DNA of 64,000 nucleotides from Trichoplax adhaerens (Eukaryota > Placozoa > Uniplacotomia > Trichoplacea > Trichoplacidae): positions 7,732,829 to 7,796,828 of the forward strand of contig NW_002060946.1 of the NCBI RefSeq assembly GCF_000150275.1, read 5' to 3'. Numbering within the stretch: the stretch's first letter is position 1; each line of letters begins with the position of its first letter. Below are positions 1 to 11,329 of this stretch, in pieces. The position numbers and the translations under genes are program-made. A model generated the notes under the pieces. It saw only the letters and a list, made by a program, of their open reading frames with translations. It searched no databases and was not told where the DNA came from.

Positions 1-1771
1 CCTTAATAAAACAATTAGAAGTATTAAATTCTAGTTATCATATCTAACTACATGTACATAATAGTCTTACATATTCTACTGCGAAGCTCGGAGCTGTTGT
101 TAACAATTGTCGCACGTAATGGCGTGATTGTTGGCATGGGAAAGCTAGCATTAAATTTAAAGCTGCCATTTCCTAGATAATCTAGATGATCATATATATC
201 GGCCATGGTTGCTTTCACTATGGCAGGCTTTATTGCTTGTATTGGTACCTGTAACATCAAGCAACAGCCAGGTATTATTTAAACTCAGATAACATGAAAA
301 GCTATGAAAGACTATGGCTAGCTAATACATCCAAATTATGTTCAACTTACGATCGGGTTTCCTAGAGTTTTGAAGATTCCTCCAATAACAACAGGCACAT
401 ACTCAACTTCTACGTTAATAGGACTCAGCTCTTTCACAAAGTTGGGTAGCTGCAGCGAATTAGTAAATATTTTACATTAGTGAAATTTGGTTTAACGATC
501 ATATAATCTTCAGATTAGAATATCATCAATATTATTTCATCTACTAACGCGAATAGATGCTATATAGCTCCAGTAACTGCTAAAATCAAAATAAAATGTC
601 AACTTAGCATCACGACTAGCGGCAGCAGAATCCGGTGTTGCTAATCTCAACTCTCTTGCAGATTTGTTGCCAATGGCTCTTTCCACAAAATGTAATCTAT
701 CAACTCCACGAAATAGCTTTCCCGAGACGTAGAAACTATATTCAAAGTTGAATCAAAATTAAGCTGCGACAAAAATAGCACTTTATCATTACCATATTGA
801 CGGAATTACGTGCCTGGGCAATCGATATACACCTCTTTCAGATGCTTCCTCGTTGAACGACTGTAATTGGCTTTCCCCTTTGTCTATTTGCTCCTTAACA
901 TTCACTGATAGCCCAAGCTCTTTTACCACAGACTCTAATGACTTTCAATAGCAAGTTTAGTTAATACTTATTCATATGAACATTGAAGCTAATATATGGG
1001 CATAAAGGCATATAATTACAATTGAATCTGCACTAAAGTAAATTATCAAAAAATTTCTCTCTTTAGTACCACATTTGTAGTAATTATAACGAAATAGGCG
1101 TTTATCATTTCCTTGTTAAGGCAATCTTTCAATCTCGTTGGAATTGACTACTTTAAGGGCACTATACTAACTTCGCTTTCTAGAATATCAGAATTCCTCT
1201 CCCAGTACTGTTGATATAAAGCTACAGACAACTGTTGCCTGATGGTATTGTCATCAATTGATGCTAATAATCTTTGAGCGTTGTGGCTGCGCTCGAGATT
1301 GTTGTTCTTAGCTTCCAAATGAGCTGGTATTTGCAGCCTTTTTGCTGTTATTTGAAGGTCTATAGTTGATATAAGAGGAGAGAATAAGTAGAGTCAGGAT
1401 AAGTGCAAACCGTATAGCAGTATTAAGTTAATGCCTTGAGATATTTAGATGGCATTTATAAGGTACAAATACTGTACACGTTAACTTTAGTTCATTAACG
1501 TCACTAATTTGAAAATTACTATGCGCCTACTGTACATGATACGAAAAGTGACGACCTCTCTGCATCCATTTCAACTTGGAAGAATTACGAATTCCATCGT
1601 CGGTGCTTGTATTTCCTAAAATTGAACCTACGATACGAGATAAAACCAACATAGGATTGCATTAAGCTCCATATTTACAATGAGGCCAAAGTTTGCTATG
1701 GCTTTAAGATAGTCCGGCAGATGCATGAACGACATAACAAACAACACTTTCCAGCTGGCGACTAAGTACAT
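1..1771 (-). CDS. Tandem two-domain DsbA/GST-kappa-like protein (partial, multi-exon)
   Basis: The gene is read on the minus strand as exons 1771-1651, 1627-1556, 1359-1172, 932-793, 735-549, 449-351 and 248-71. Splice phases agree throughout, giving about 328 residues before the window edge. Family: DsbA-like thioredoxin fold, GST kappa or 2-hydroxychromene-2-carboxylate isomerase; members use glutathione in isomerase or oxidoreductase chemistry. Domain 1 (about residues 1-195) ends with GKLFRGVDRLHFVERAI, the family's C-terminal signature. After a linker, domain 2 starts with LTFYFDFSSYWSYIAS (about 219-234), which holds the expected active-site serine. GGIFKTLGN (259-267) and SFPMPTITPLR (about 304-314) follow. 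In domain 1 the serine segment reads FVMSFMHLPDYL, so it looks degenerate. Donors GTAAGT, GTTAGT and GTAATG and a TACTAAT branch-point-like motif support the exons. The first junction implies only a 23-nt intron and is doubtful. The last 70-90 residues of domain 2 should lie left of the window. Confidence 0.8.
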
Positions 1772-2565
1772 TTGTCAGATTTAATCTTTAACTTTAATAA
1801 TGACGAAATTGTGGTCTATTTAGTATCTAAAAAATAATATTGGCGAATATTACTAAATAGCAATGAGAGAGCACTGGTGAAATGCAGCGAGATCTTATTT
1901 ATTATTTGTTACGCGAACGTGTAAGGGCGGTTAAGGTTAGCAGTTATAGTATTGATGTTGATGTACCCGTTTAGTATCATAAGGATCACCAATTTACTTG
2001 AAAATAATAAATTTTAGCCACTTGGCAAGCGAAGTTTTGCAATATGTTATTCTATTATGTGCAAGGTATGCAAAACCATATTGTTACGCAACATTTACAA
2101 TCCAACATTAATATATAATTCATGATTGAAATGCATTTGGATATATTTTTGTAGATCGTTACCTTCCAAAGTAGAACTATAATATTCACTATCATCTGGA
2201 ACTATTTTATATACTCGCATTATCATGAAAAAGCCCTTGCATTACGAGTATGAACTATGATATTATTTAAGTAGCTGCAGCAATTATTTAATTAAGAGTG
2301 AAAAGAATTCATCCACTTTGACTTTCATCAAATTACATCCATCAATGATCATTGTTGTGATTTTTCGAATTCATCAACCAGTACCTATCAACATGTGAAT
2401 ATTAGGACTCCCCTTGGCCTCACGTAGGGCTAGAAATAAAAATAGTAGTATCAACAACACTAGCAACGAGCAGTAGGGTAGGGTCGGGCAGCTCCCAGCT
2501 TGTAATGTCGCTCGATCCAGCAAGCGGTGCCCAGTAAAACATTGCTTCGCTTAATAGTACGATTG
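1772..2565. other. Non-coding upstream region
   Basis: This is the 5' flank of the minus-strand two-domain gene. No convincing open frame or motif was seen. A GC-richer patch at about 2400-2545 (containing AGGGTAGGGTCGGGCAGCTC) precedes the tandem repeat and could be promoter or old transposon sequence; nothing decides between these. Confidence 0.5.
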
Positions 2566-2987
2566 CAGCTGGTTTTATCTTACCGTCAAATAGATCGTAA
2601 TCGTTGCACTGAAATGATTCTGTGATTGAACATACTGAAGCCCAATTACGTTAAATTAGTCAATAGATGTTTCTATCGATAAGTATTGCTATAAGATGAT
2701 TCATTAATACAGCTGGATTTATCTTACTGTCAAATAGATCGTAGTCGTGATTCTGTGATTGAACATACTGAAGCCCAACTACGTTAAATTAGTCAATAGA
2801 TGTTTCTATCGATAAATATTATTACAAGGTGATTCATTAATACAGCTGGATTTATCTTACTGTCAAATAGATCTTAGTCGTAGCACTGAAATGATTCTGT
2901 GATTGAACATACTGCAGCCCAATTACGTTAAATTAGTCAATAGATGTTTCTATCGATAAGTATTGTTACAAGATGATTCATTAATAC
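2566..2987. repeat. Tandem repeat, three copies of about 145 bp
   Basis: Three head-to-tail copies begin at about 2566, 2710 and 2843, each with CAGCTGG followed by TTTATCTTACYGTCAAATAG. Copies share GATTCTGTGATTGAACATAC, ACGTTAAATTAGTCAATAG and ATGTTTCTATCGATAA. The middle copy is about 11 bp shorter because it lacks the segment containing GCACTGAAAT. Copies differ at only a few positions, so the array is fairly young. No coding function is seen. Confidence 0.9.
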
Positions 2988-3299
2988 TAGCTCGGCAGAC
3001 AGTTCAATAAAATCAGTTCCTCGTTGAGTGACTTCGGAGCAAAGGTATCTAAGCTGATGTGAGTAGATAAGCGATACTGAATCCCTGAGACTTCTAAAAA
3101 TTTACAAATTCGTTTTCAAGTAAACCTTGTCACAACGCTGCTTCGTAATACTTACCAATAGTAATCGGCTTCCATAGTACTTTTACCTCCTTATTTCTTA
3201 GCAATGGCCGAATAGCATAAGAAGAGAGGTAGGAGAAGGGACAAGCAACATCATAATAGAACTCAATCAGCCGCGACATTGAACGTTTTTGGTTGACAA

Positions 3300-3930
3300 A
3301 CTATAAACGATTAATTAATACAACAAGATGTGCAACGGCGGCGATCCGCCTATACGGTAGCTCTTACCGGCTTATCCGCTATACAGGTCTACAGCGCTGT
3401 ATCTTATTTGGCCCATTGTGCACTATACTCTACAGTAACAGACATTGCACGTTCGTGTACAATGCCAATCAAGAAATGGAATGAATTAATTAAGACTAAA
3501 CTTCCTGCACTACGCTGTAAATTGAGAGCTTCTATATGTTTCAATGGACTTCGAGCCTGTAATTTTACAAATATTGGTACCACTGAGAATGAAAACATTT
3601 TTACTGTTGTTCAGTGTACCGAATAATTCATACTGATAGCTTATCCACCACTGTTGATCGCTAAAAGCAATGTTGTGCAATGGAGCAAAAAGGCAACCCC
3701 AACTTAATCAAATTGTTGATTTTCTAACCCGAAATGAATGCAATCGCTATACAAACACTGTATCTGTACAGTGTAGAGTGCCAATAATGGATTAATACTA
3801 CACTTCTTCCACTTCGTTGCAAATTGAGATTTTCTATATGATTCAATATACATTGCTGTAGACTTCTACAGCTAGTAATTTTACAAATGATTGGTATCGC
3901 TGAGAATGGAAACATTTTTACTGTTGTGCA
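3300..3930. repeat. Degenerate duplicated segment (two copies, about 300 bp apart)
   Basis: The stretches 3511-3615 and 3811-3928 match imperfectly. Both contain GCAAATTGAGA or GTAAATTGAGA, then TCTATATG, TTCAATRTAC or similar, GTAATTTTACAAAT, TTGGTA and GAGAATGRAAACATTTTTAC. A further match lies at 4907-4989. Short open frames overlap these copies but have no ATG and no known family, so this is treated as non-coding repeat. Confidence 0.7.
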
Positions 3931-4217
3931 TCCCTTTTTAGTTAGTTGGTCGGTTAGATAGTCAACTAGTTTATCAATTGCTATTGAATTGTAAAGACTA
4001 TAATCTTGGGTGCCAAGATTTCTTCAGTAATAAATAGTAGTAAATCTCTGACTACCTCGTCTACACTATCAGTGACGCTATAATTATACTATAGTATTCG
4101 GTCGTTGGGACTGAATTATTTAGTAATATAGCTAATTTCGCCTCTTTAAGTCAGTAAGTGGCGTTCTCCGCAAGGATTGGCGTGTGTAGACTACTTTGTC
4201 ACTAGTGGTGTGTGACA
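3931..4217. other. Non-coding spacer
   Basis: No gene is seen. A short palindrome with TGTCAC at 4197 and TGTGACA at 4211-4217 lies directly before the target-site duplication of the next LTR. Confidence 0.5.
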
Positions 4218-4836
4218 GTGCTTGTTATGGTTTAAGATATTATTAATTAACAATGTGATAATGTTATTGAAGTAGAAGTAGACGGTTACGTTTAGATAAT
4301 CGTAAATATTATGATCTGTTGAAAAATTGTGAGGTTCAATCGTTAAAGGACTTCCATTAACGAATGTGTAGAAGTAAGGTACTTAATATGCCAATGACGT
4401 GTAATAACCAAAATGGCGGTTGTCACACTTGTAGGGAATCTGTTAAATCTTAAACAGGATTTAAGTTGTTAATTGGGGCTATAATATTATTAGCGCATAA
4501 TATCAATTAACACATATTTGTCCGATAGTAATTAATAGGATTACAAAGTTATAGAAAAGACTAAGTTATGTATAAGAATAATTAACAGATTGCAAAGGTG
4601 TAGAATTGATACAAGTATATAAGAGGTGGTAATTTACCTCGCTGGAGAGGAGGAAAATAAGGAGACTTAATAAAGTTAGTTTAGTAAATTTATCCAGACG
4701 CTTCTAGTCCGCTGAGGTCCTTCGCTGAAGAAGAGTGAATAGTGACGCTTGGTAGCAGTTTTACTGTATGACAGAAGAGAGTAGGATAAGTGTGGAAAGG
4801 GAACTCGATTGTTACAAACGACGTTGTGACAGTGCT
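4218..4836 (+). mobile_element. Solo LTR, plus orientation, TSD GTGCT
   Basis: The element spans 4223-4831 (609 bp), begins TGTTATGG and ends GTTGTGACA. It is flanked by identical 5-bp target-site duplications, GTGCT, at 4218-4222 and 4832-4836. A TATA box TATATAAG lies at 4616-4623 and a polyadenylation signal AATAAAG at 4669-4675, in the order expected for a promoter-bearing LTR. The TG...CA ends and 5-bp TSD are typical of LTR retrotransposons. No internal retroelement sequence is attached. The TTGTGACA terminus matches the 3' end of the minus-oriented LTRs elsewhere in the window, so it probably belongs to the same broad family. Confidence 0.85.
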
Positions 4837-4990
4837 ATACTTCTACAGCTCGTAATTTTACCAATATTGCTACAAATGCCTCGCTCGAGTTGGGTTTCGG
4901 CTTGACTTTGCTGCAAAGGGACAACTTCTGTATGTTTCAATATGCAGTGCTGTACTTTTACAGCTAATAATTTTACAAATATGGCTACAA
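4835..4990. repeat. Two tandem degenerate copies related to the 3.5-3.9 kb repeat
   Basis: Copies at about 4835-4917 and 4948-5025 share TACTTYTACAGCT, AATTTTAC, AATATKGCTACAAAT, CCTCGAGTTGG and TTGACTTTGC. The second also matches 3511-3580 and 3811-3898. A solo LTR inserted right beside this array. Confidence 0.7.
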
Positions 4991-6224
4991 ATTTCCTCCC
5001 TCGAGTTGGCTTTCAGATTGACTTTGCACATCCCTAGCTAAAAGTCCAAGGATAGTAAGAGTAATCCTACCAGCAGAGCTTCAATATTAACTGATTAATT
5101 AATTAATTATCAAGGCATACAGTATAGCACAACACAGTAGATAGTACAGTATGAGGGCTGGAACGCACAGGAAAGAAGTTTATTGTCACATAGTTGAGAT
5201 GAGTAATAAACAGATATTTGCAATAGGAGAAGTGCAAGTTAGAGAAACATGTGTTAAGTAATATTGAGAATAGAGAGTAATCTAGAATGAGAGAGAAACC
5301 AAAATACTCACCGTACAATAGACACAACCATCTGAATTAATGTTTTTTATACGCTTTTAGTAGACTCGAAACTGTCCAACTGGTGTAGTATGTACTGTAC
5401 TTAAGAGCACGTCTTGAAAAAAAAAAAATTGTAAATACCGCCATTTTCTGTATTGACTATAAAAATGATAATGTTAACTCTTTTTACACGACGAAAAATA
5501 AAATAAGTTTGCGCAACCCAAAAATCATCGTATTGACAAATATTTTTAATCGACATGTTCTTAAGGGCATAATACACCAGTAGGACAGTTTCAACTAAGT
5601 GTCCAAAAAATATTAATTCAGATGGTTGGGTGCAGCGTTGTTCACAATTAAATGTTTAATGTACTATAGAACAACAAGAAGATTGAAAGGGCATACATTA
5701 CATACCAATTAAATTGTTACGATGAACTTATAAAATTCTTTGGTAATTTCTTGTAACTAGTAGAATCGTACTTGTACCTATTAGTAATTTATGACGATCT
5801 CAACGTTCGAAAAAATCATAGTTACATCAAATCAATCTATCCATTTTTAGGAACGTACGAGTACAGTATATGGTCTATCCTTTTATCGAGAATTAGTCTG
5901 CAAATAATCGTTACGGATAAAACTTTTATCACATGCTACAAACCTTTTATGTAGCTCAAAAATCTACCTGATCATCATTCATTGAAGGATAAAAATTCGA
6001 TTCAACGACGGTTATTACACCATTATTGATATCATGTCTTGATATCAGTAAATATGCGATAGTTGAAAACAGTATGAATTTATTATTACAGGCTTTATTC
6101 AAATGTTGCATTTTCAATAAATAAAATATGGCTACATTTGGTATCATTTCGCTACACAGCTTCTTCACTCTTGAGGTTAAAAGTAGGCTTTTTGTGTCAA
6201 GGGTCTTGAAAATCTGTTTCCTAA
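4991..6224. other. Non-coding spacer
   Basis: No supported gene. There is a 12-bp A run near 5417. Several short open frames occur on both strands at the density expected by chance; none shows a family motif. Confidence 0.5.
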
Positions 6225-6865
6225 TATATTGTCACAAAACAGCTTTGCAACAAGATAACGCAATATACGATCAATAAGTCAATTCCTTGAACCACGTATC
6301 AAGGAACGATATCTGCACTATCACGAACACTTTTGCTCTTCTAGCAGACTACACAAAGACTTAAACGCCTCGTAATTTACGTTAAACACTAAGTTGGACA
6401 ATTCTTCTTTATTTCACGATATACTGCATTTATATACTATTCCTCTATAGTTCATGAGTCATAGTTAATACAATTAACATTAGAATCATTTACTGAATTA
6501 GATATTAATTTTAGCTACTGCTCCCTTAATGCAGACAACAGTATTTACGAACATAGACATGTAATGACTAATACAGAATAGTCAGATTACGATATGTCCT
6601 ATCACGGAACATTTCCATGATAATTTACAGTCTACCATAAGTAAATTACAATCACAATGATTCGAACTGTAAGCAGATGATTTGCATTCCCTATCATAAC
6701 TATTAATTTCAGTATGTGTATAAGTGTCACTGTCATAAAAAGTCAGTGCTATATTAAAATACAGTATATCCAAATTAGAAGTTAACTAAATAAGGATAGT
6801 CTAACAGAATTATCCTAACATAGTTATTTCTACTGTAATACAGTATTTAACACTGTAACATATAT
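6225..6865 (-). mobile_element. Solo LTR, minus orientation, TSD TATAT
   Basis: The element spans 6230-6860 (631 bp). On the plus strand it begins TGTCACAAAACAGCTTTGC and ends CACTGTAACA, flanked by TATAT at 6225-6229 and 6861-6865. Read on the minus strand it contains a TATATAAA box followed by AATAAAG, giving the orientation. It is a close relative of the LTR at 36482-37109, with nearly identical length and similarity along the whole element. No gag or pol sequence adjoins it. Confidence 0.9.
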
Positions 6866-9800
6866 TTACAAATAAAGATGAGATATGGTTGAGATATTTA
6901 ATTACAAACGTACTGTCGTTCAAAGAATTGAAGCAGTTATACTTCCGATACCAGCTTGTAAGTTTTTCTATTAGTTGTACAGCCATTTTGCTAGACAGTA
7001 ATGCGATAGTTGTGATATTGTAAAATAGACCTACTTCCCGACCATCCATCCTAGTAGACAGTAAACTCGGATAAGTACGTGATAGACGTTACAGAAATGG
7101 AGGCTGCAATTTTATTATGATGAGCTAGACCCCTTATTGTATCAAGTATTAAGTGCTATTTTCCATAGTAAGTAATAAAATCAAAAAATAATAATAAAAT
7201 CTCGTCTCTTTTAAACTTTTTATCAAAAGAAATAGAAGACCGCATTTCATTTAATTCTGTCTATCGGAAGGAGACAAAAACTTCAGACTTGACTTAAGCA
7301 TGGTTACTTTGAGCTAGCAATGCCATAATTTAATACCTGGAAATTATGAATAATCAAAGTTCTCGTTTTAAACAATTAGTGGGTTAATACAATATGACAA
7401 TAGACGTACAGACTCAATTAAGTTCTAATTAATTTTTGAATGGTTGAAGAACCTTCGTAAACAATCATTGTTAGTTTTTTTTTATCGCTAATTAATGATG
7501 AATAGATCAGGGTGCTGCACTCAGTCTTTGACGAGCCTACACCGTATCACGTTAACTGATCAAGGTTAAAACATTACTCATCTCAATGATTAGTTATTGA
7601 GGTACAACAAGTTTTCCGCTTATAAAAATAATTACGCGACAAAACCGTTAATTATTTTAAATTTTATGAGAATCTTGCATATATAAACTCTTGGAATAAA
7701 ATTATGATGTTAATTTACGAGCATTTGGGGTTAGAGTAAGGGTTAGGAATAGTGTAAGGTCATATCTAAGTCTATTAAAATACCAAGGGATGACCAAGGC
7801 TGTTCTTAAATATTGAAATTAAGCTTAAATTCTATGGTCCTTCCATCAATTAGATTTACATGAAATAAAAAGATAATTTTCATATTCAGAGCTTTTATAT
7901 TTAAAATATTTTAGTTTGCATACGTGTCACGATGTTAAAAACTACCATTAAGTATTGATACATTATATTGATCATTATAAACACTTGACAGCTTGTCGTT
8001 AGGTTATAGATTGTAAAACTAATCCATTTTCCAGTATGGGCGAATGAATTAGTGAGATACCTAATTTTGTTAAAAGAGCTCAAAGGTCAGGTCGTGTTCT
8101 AATCATGATGGCTTCGTGTTAGATGCATGCTCTAACGTATTTTAAAATAAGGTATGAAACTTAAGGAAACGGTTCAATTATCAAGGAGGATTAATCTTAA
8201 TAAGTATATCGAGAAAAAAGAAGACCAGAAATATCTACGGTGTATTTTTGTCATTAAAAAATAAGATATCTATTTTCGGTGACAATAAGTCAGACAGTGT
8301 GTCAGATAGTGCGATAGGTTTTATTTTTAAGTTGAATTCAATCGATTAATCATAAAATTTTTACTAAGAAATTTAGAAATTCCAACGCCATATAGTTTGT
8401 CATTATGCATCAGTAATTGCTTCAACCGTGAGAAAGCGAATTATCTTTCTTGTCCCATTTGATTTAAGGTCATCTGTATCTGTGCATGTTATAGTACGTT
8501 GAATCTATCTTTTGTTCTTCTGTAGTTAATTGATTTAGAGTTTGACTCTATCGGTTTGATTTGACAATAAAATTTCCAATTAGGTTTCATAAGTTAGATC
8601 GTGAATTTTTCCTTATATCGAAATTTTATATAACCGAATTTCAAGAAAATCAATTTAATAATAGTTCTGCTCAGTCTAATCTTGATTTCGATAGCAAACC
8701 TACGTTTGTTATCAAATTAGACAATATTAAGATATGGCAACATTAATCGTAAAAAAACAATCTTATTTACGGTTAATATTTCCATTGCCTGTGCATAGTT
8801 ACGATCTAGACAATCCTCTATTAGCAGATCTAGCTTCTAAAGTTTTCTCATAGTCTTTGTTATTTCTAATTATCCAACTATGAATAAGATGACAAAGCTA
8901 AAAGCGATATTTTGGCGAAACATTGTGAGAAAATTTCGTGAACTGTTATACTATCTTGCTAACGCTTTGAATAACTTACAAATAGAAATAGAAAATACCT
9001 GCACGTAATCTTAGACTGAGATTCCTACATTTTCTAACTATTACAGTAGGCGTTGCAATCTACACAGCAGTGAAACAATAATCTGTTATTATAGGCTGGC
9101 ATAATATCTGCGTAATCGAAAGAAGTCGACTGAAAGATGATCCAAATCTTTGAAGAATCCTTAGCAGCCTCTTAATATGGAGTAAATCGAAAGCCAATTA
9201 AGTTAATATTCTCATCGTGCATTACAGTTTAACGATGAACTGAAATATACAGAATTAGTAATAGAAACTAACAAATTATATCTTTTAATATCAAATATCT
9301 TCTACTGCTGACTCTGTTAAGGTTATAATTCTTATCAAAAATCTCCGAAATGAATAGATATAGTATCAAATGCCCGTTTAAGTTGAAGTGATTCCGATGT
9401 TTAACATTTTTAAAACATTAAGTCATTTAACAGCGTACCTTTGGAATCTTATTTACCTTTATTTCACGCATTTTTAACGAAATTAGACGCGTATAACATT
9501 CATATAATTAATCACTTTAAAAGCATGCTTCTGAAGTGCAGAACGAAGATGCAAGTCTTGATCTACGAAAGAATCTATACATACAGACTACAGTTGTGAG
9601 ATTTTCCATCTCCTAGAATTTATCCAACCTCCATTGATAGTAATTGTTATTTTTAAAGAAGAAATAAGTTACGAGCACTACGTAATCGCAAATATAAGAA
9701 TAGATAATCATTTCAGACGAAATATTACAATCAGTAATTAATCAGTAACTAATCATTTCATTCTATTTCCAATTTTCAGTCAGCTACTACAACATCCAGA

Positions 9801-10273
9801 AAAACTGACTGCAACCAGGTAATTAATCTCATATAAGATGATGAAGTTCATGAGCTTAAATAAAACAAATGAGTTATGTTAACGTAATTACATACATTTC
9901 TAAATCAATTCACGTAGTAACGCCAAATATCACTATCGATGCACATAAGGATGCTCCTCATGAGAGAGGTGTCTTTTATTTTTAAAAAATTAAGTAGGCA
10001 CTTCAGAAATTGGATTCAGGACCATTAGACCATTCATGATAGATCTTAAAGCTACAGTTTACTTAGTAAAGCTAAGAAAAGACTACGAATAAGTCAATGT
10101 TATATTTCCAAACAATCAGATAGGAGAAAGGAAAATAACTAAAGTATTTTCTAATATTGGTACATTTTGCAAAATGGCCGATTATATATTATTTATAGTA
10201 CGGTATATGACTATGATCAATTGTACTTTCTATGCAAACACGGAAGTAAATTAGGAGATAATTTACAAAATTT
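6866..10273. other. Intergenic region, no gene seen
   Basis: About 3.4 kb downstream of the first receptor gene. No motif-bearing open frame was found. A short GT-rich patch near 7727-7762 contains GGGGTTAG and AAGGGTTAGG, degenerate telomere-like hexamers too few to call. The rest is AT-rich non-coding sequence. Confidence 0.5.
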
Positions 10274-11329
10274 TTAAGCTGGAGTTTCTTTAGACGCGGC
10301 AGTCGGCAAGTTACTAGAGCTTTCATTGCTAATATTCATCCCTCTTTTTATCTGTCCATAGAGACGAGTTATTCGAGCGCCGATATTTTTATCAAAACGA
10401 ATTAACAATATCGGATTAACCACCGAAGTCATAACGGTACTTGAAGCGGCAACAGCACATAAAAGGAAAAGAAACAGACTTTTTCGTTCTAAGTCACGAA
10501 TATCAATTCCTGTCACAGCCATACCGGATGCCATAGCAAAAAATGGCCATGTCATTGCTGCAAATACTGTTGTTATGATGATTAATGTTTTCACCAATGC
10601 CTTTCTTTTATCATTAGTTAAAAAAGAAGAAGCGACTGCTGTTTGCTTGCTTGGATCGCTTGATTCTGCTTTGCAAATCTTTGCTTTAGCTACCAAGAAA
10701 CAATAAATTTTGTTGTAGAGAACTGACATGGTAACCAATGGAGCGACATACAACAAAACAGTTACTGTGATAAAATAAATAAAGTTAAAGTGATCTCGTT
10801 GCAAAACAGCACAAGAATTTGTTGAGCCTGGTATCGTCCCTGTAACGTATATTAGCGGTAAAGAGGCTGTTATGCTAATAATCCAGATGGCAACAATAAG
10901 GCGCTTAAATACTATAAGCTTTTTCTGTCTTGATGCCAGTAATAGAGGTTTTAAAATAGACAAATATCGATCTAGACTTATGGCCACTAAAGTCAATATT
11001 GAAGCCATGTAGGACATTCCAATTATATACGATAGAGCTCGACAAATTATATCAGCCATTACAAAGGGCAAGGGAAATGATGACACAAATGGTAAGATAG
11101 AAAATGTAATTCCAGTTGCTAGATCAGAACCAACCATATTTGCAATGAGATGATAAGTGGGCAATTTAGATAAATTTTTGCTTTTAGTAATTGTGTGTAA
11201 GATTGCGCCATTTAATATTAAAGCAGTTAAAGAAGGCACCACAAAAAATCGTTGTGCAATTTGAAGAATACGAAATGTGGAACTTATATTAGCACTCATA
11301 TTAGCGTTCTCGATTTCTGATTGATTCAT
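10274..11329 (-). CDS. Class A (rhodopsin-like) orphan GPCR, subtype A, copy 1
   Basis: An intact single-exon seven-transmembrane receptor of 351 residues with an ATG start. Visible landmarks: sequons at N2, N10 and N14; TM1 N40; TM2 D69; the disulfide cysteine C96 before TM3 paired with C173; an intact DRY motif at 120-122; TM4 W149; TM5 P197. TM6 reads FAAMTWPFF (about 256-264), so P262 is kept but the tryptophan sits one place later than in CWxP. TM7 reads NPILL at 305-309, lacking the tyrosine of NPxxY. The TM3 position equivalent to 3.32 is I103 and position 7.43 is valine, so it is neither aminergic nor an opsin. The Ser/Thr-rich tail could be phosphorylated. It is closest to the receptor at 34.9 kb. 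The ligand is unknown. Confidence 0.95.
   Translation of the reverse strand: MNQSEIENANMSANISSTFRILQIAQRFFVVPSLTALILNGAILHTITKSKNLSKLPTYHLIANMVGSDLATGITFSILPFVSSFPLPFVMADIICRALSYIIGMSYMASILTLVAISLDRYLSILKPLLLASRQKKLIVFKRLIVAIWIISITASLPLIYVTGTIPGSTNSCAVLQRDHFNFIYFITVTVLLYVAPLVTMSVLYNKIYCFLVAKAKICKAESSDPSKQTAVASSFLTNDKRKALVKTLIIITTVFAAMTWPFFAMASGMAVTGIDIRDLERKSLFLFLLCAVAASSTVMTSVVNPILLIRFDKNIGARITRLYGQIKRGMNISNESSSNLPTAASKETPA

Noticed and set aside
3293-3626. Small plus-strand proteins in two frames.
   Set aside because: They overlap each other inside a degenerate repeat; the longer has no ATG start and neither shows a motif.
4197-4217. TGTCAC at 4197 as the left end of the 4.2-kb LTR.
   Set aside because: The copy-specific duplication GTGCT fixes the element at 4223-4831.
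7727-7762. Interstitial telomere (TTAGGG) array.
   Set aside because: Only two or three degenerate hexamers are present.
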